Of a DNA stretch of 64,000 nucleotides, positions 62,965 through 64,000 are shown piece after piece (the first letter of the stretch is position 1; each line of letters starts with the position of its first letter). The translations under genes were made by a program, and so were the position numbers. Source of the stretch: Roseiarcus sp963732155 (GTDB taxonomy: Bacteria > Pseudomonadota > Alphaproteobacteria > Rhizobiales > Beijerinckiaceae); NCBI GenBank assembly GCA_963732155.1, contig CAVSYB010000003.1, positions 62,001 through 126,000 of the forward strand, written 5' to 3'. Under the pieces are notes generated by a model. The model did not search any database and was not told the DNA's origin. It saw only the letters and a program-made list of their open reading frames with translations.

Positions 62965-64000
62965 GGGCGTGTTTCCGCTCGGCCGCCGGGTCGATGTTCA
63001 GCGCACTCTCGATAATGTTCGTTTCGGTCAGATCGTCGTCCGCGAGCTCGCGCACGATGCGCCCGTCGTACATGATGGCGACCCGATCGCAGCAGCCGAT
63101 GAGCTCATCATAGTCGGTGGAGTAGAACAGAATGGCCGCGCCCTGGTCCGCCAGTTCGCGCATCAGCCGGTACAGCTCCTGCTTGGTGCCGACGTCGATG
63201 CCGCGCGTCGGATCGTTGAGCAGGATGATTTTCGGCTCCGTCATCAGCCATTTGGCGATGACGACCTTCTGCTGGTTTCCGCCCGAGAGCGTGGACACCG
63301 CATCGGTCTTCGCGCCGATCTTGATTTGCAGGCGCGCGATGCCCCGGTCGACGGCCTGGCGCTCCTTGCGGGCGTCGATGAACGGGCCGGAAGCCACCGC
63401 ATCGAGCGACGCGATCACCAGATTGTCGGCGATCGACATCGGCAGCATCAGGCCTTCGGTCTTTCGATCTTCCGGAACCAGCGCAATGCCGACGCCCGAC
63501 GCCTTGGCGGCGGCCGGCGAGCCGGGACGCACGGCGCGACCGTTGACGACGATATTGCCGGTCACGCCGCGGAGCACCCCGAAGAGCGCGAGCAGCAACG
63601 TCTTCTGGCCCTGTCCGTCGAGGCCGCCGAGGCCGACGATCTCTCCCGACCCGACGCCAAGGGAAATTCCCTCGAGGCGCTTCTCCCAACCCAGTTTCTC
63701 GATCTTGAGCGCCGGCGCCGGCGCCGGCCGCGGCCGCGTCGGCTTAGGCGGATATTGCGTCGCGATATCGCGTCCAATCATCAGTTGGACGATTTCGGCT
63801 GTCGATCGGGCGCCCATGTCGAAGGTTTCGACATGCCGGCCGTTGCGGAACACCGACGCGCGGTCGGCGAGCGCGTCGACTTCGTGCATGCGATGCGAAA
63901 TGTAGAGGATCGCGACATTCTCGGCCTTCAGCCGCGCCAGAAGCGTATAAACCTTCTCGACGTCGACGCTGGTCAGCGCCGAAGTCGCCTCATCGAGGAT
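62957..64000 (-). CDS. Sugar ABC transporter ATPase (two-domain), N-terminus beyond window
   Basis: The frame is open to the right edge. It starts within the first domain (ILDEATSAL Walker B, YISHRMHEVDAL switch), so about the first 150 residues are missing. The second domain is complete: GLDGQGQKTLL, LSGGNQQKVVIAKWL and LNDPTRGIDVG. It is the ATPase for the two permeases downstream. The binding protein is not in the window. The system is convergent with the mtnK importer. Confidence 0.92.
   Translation of the reverse strand: MLDEATSALTSVDVEKVYTLLARLKAENVAILYISHRMHEVDALADRASVFRNGRHVETFDMGARSTAEIVQLMIGRDIATQYPPKPTRPRPAPAPALKIEKLGWEKRLEGISLGVGSGEIVGLGGLDGQGQKTLLLALFGVLRGVTGNIVVNGRAVRPGSPAAAKASGVGIALVPEDRKTEGLMLPMSIADNLVIASLDAVASGPFIDARKERQAVDRGIARLQIKIGAKTDAVSTLSGGNQQKVVIAKWLMTEPKIILLNDPTRGIDVGTKQELYRLMRELADQGAAILFYSTDYDELIGCCDRVAIMYDGRIVRELADDDLTETNIIESALNIDPAAERKHAHV

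Overview
The window is a GC-rich stretch of an alphaproteobacterial chromosome. The conserved genes (mfd-sdhE, guaA, parC, pyrE, pdxJ, acpS, msrA) and many sugar ABC transporters suggest the Hyphomicrobiales; the placement is inference from gene content. No rRNA, tRNA or CRISPR array was seen.

Layout. (1) 1-6402: an acid-sugar catabolic cluster on the minus strand: SDR (cut by the window edge), 2-keto-3-deoxy-acid aldolase, rhamnonate-dehydratase-like enzyme, D-2-hydroxyacid dehydrogenase and a ribose-type ABC importer. (2) 6763-15386: ordinary chromosome: exported MsrA, M3 oligopeptidase, mfd-sdhE, an ArsC/Spx-like reductase, a GNAT and a GST. (3) About 15.5-45.8 kb: a composite genomic island abutting the 3' end of guaA. 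(4) 45814-55793: housekeeping block: guaA, an Aat-like gene, secreted small proteins, parC, a RelE-type toxin-antitoxin pair, a coenzyme-binding reductase, acpS-pdxJ-pyrE and a cupin. (5) 55927-64000: two convergent ribose-type ABC importers with an mtnK-like methylthioribose kinase between them.

The island is the notable part. The last bases of guaA (core CCTCACTCCCACTCGAT on the plus strand) recur at about 18.02, 23.94, 26.70, 29.21 and 38.07 kb and at guaA itself (45.81 kb), always in the same orientation. The 18.02 kb copy carries a decayed 140-base duplicate of the guaA 3' end. The last three units (26.70-29.21, 29.21-38.07, 38.07-45.81) share ends with fixed geometry. A left end carries AAAAAGACCGTCAG 215-217 bases from the core. 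A right end carries a 13-base inverted repeat of the same motif with a 15-base loop, 207-208 bases before the next core, and a second copy about 170 bases before it. No integrase or transposase belonging to these units is visible, so they look like cargo units mobilised in trans. Cargo by unit: ParB-like protein plus Dam methylase (association with the array uncertain); Phd antitoxin, GST/TetR, katG and SDR; AraC plus SDR; SRPBCC protein plus epimerase; Fic protein; and AbiEi-AbiEii-TOTE primase/helicase-SWIM/SNF2 helicase.

The Fic unit was later enlarged by nested transposons: an IS630-like element interrupted by an IS66 element whose tnpB is itself interrupted by a serine-recombinase element.

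Several genes carry isolated one-base frame breaks (mfd twice, a GST, the serine recombinase, an IS66 accessory ORF, the mtnK-like gene three times, a permease twice). Their presence in an essential-type gene such as mfd, and the perfect continuation of the family sequence after each break, suggest that many are sequencing or assembly errors rather than true pseudogenes.
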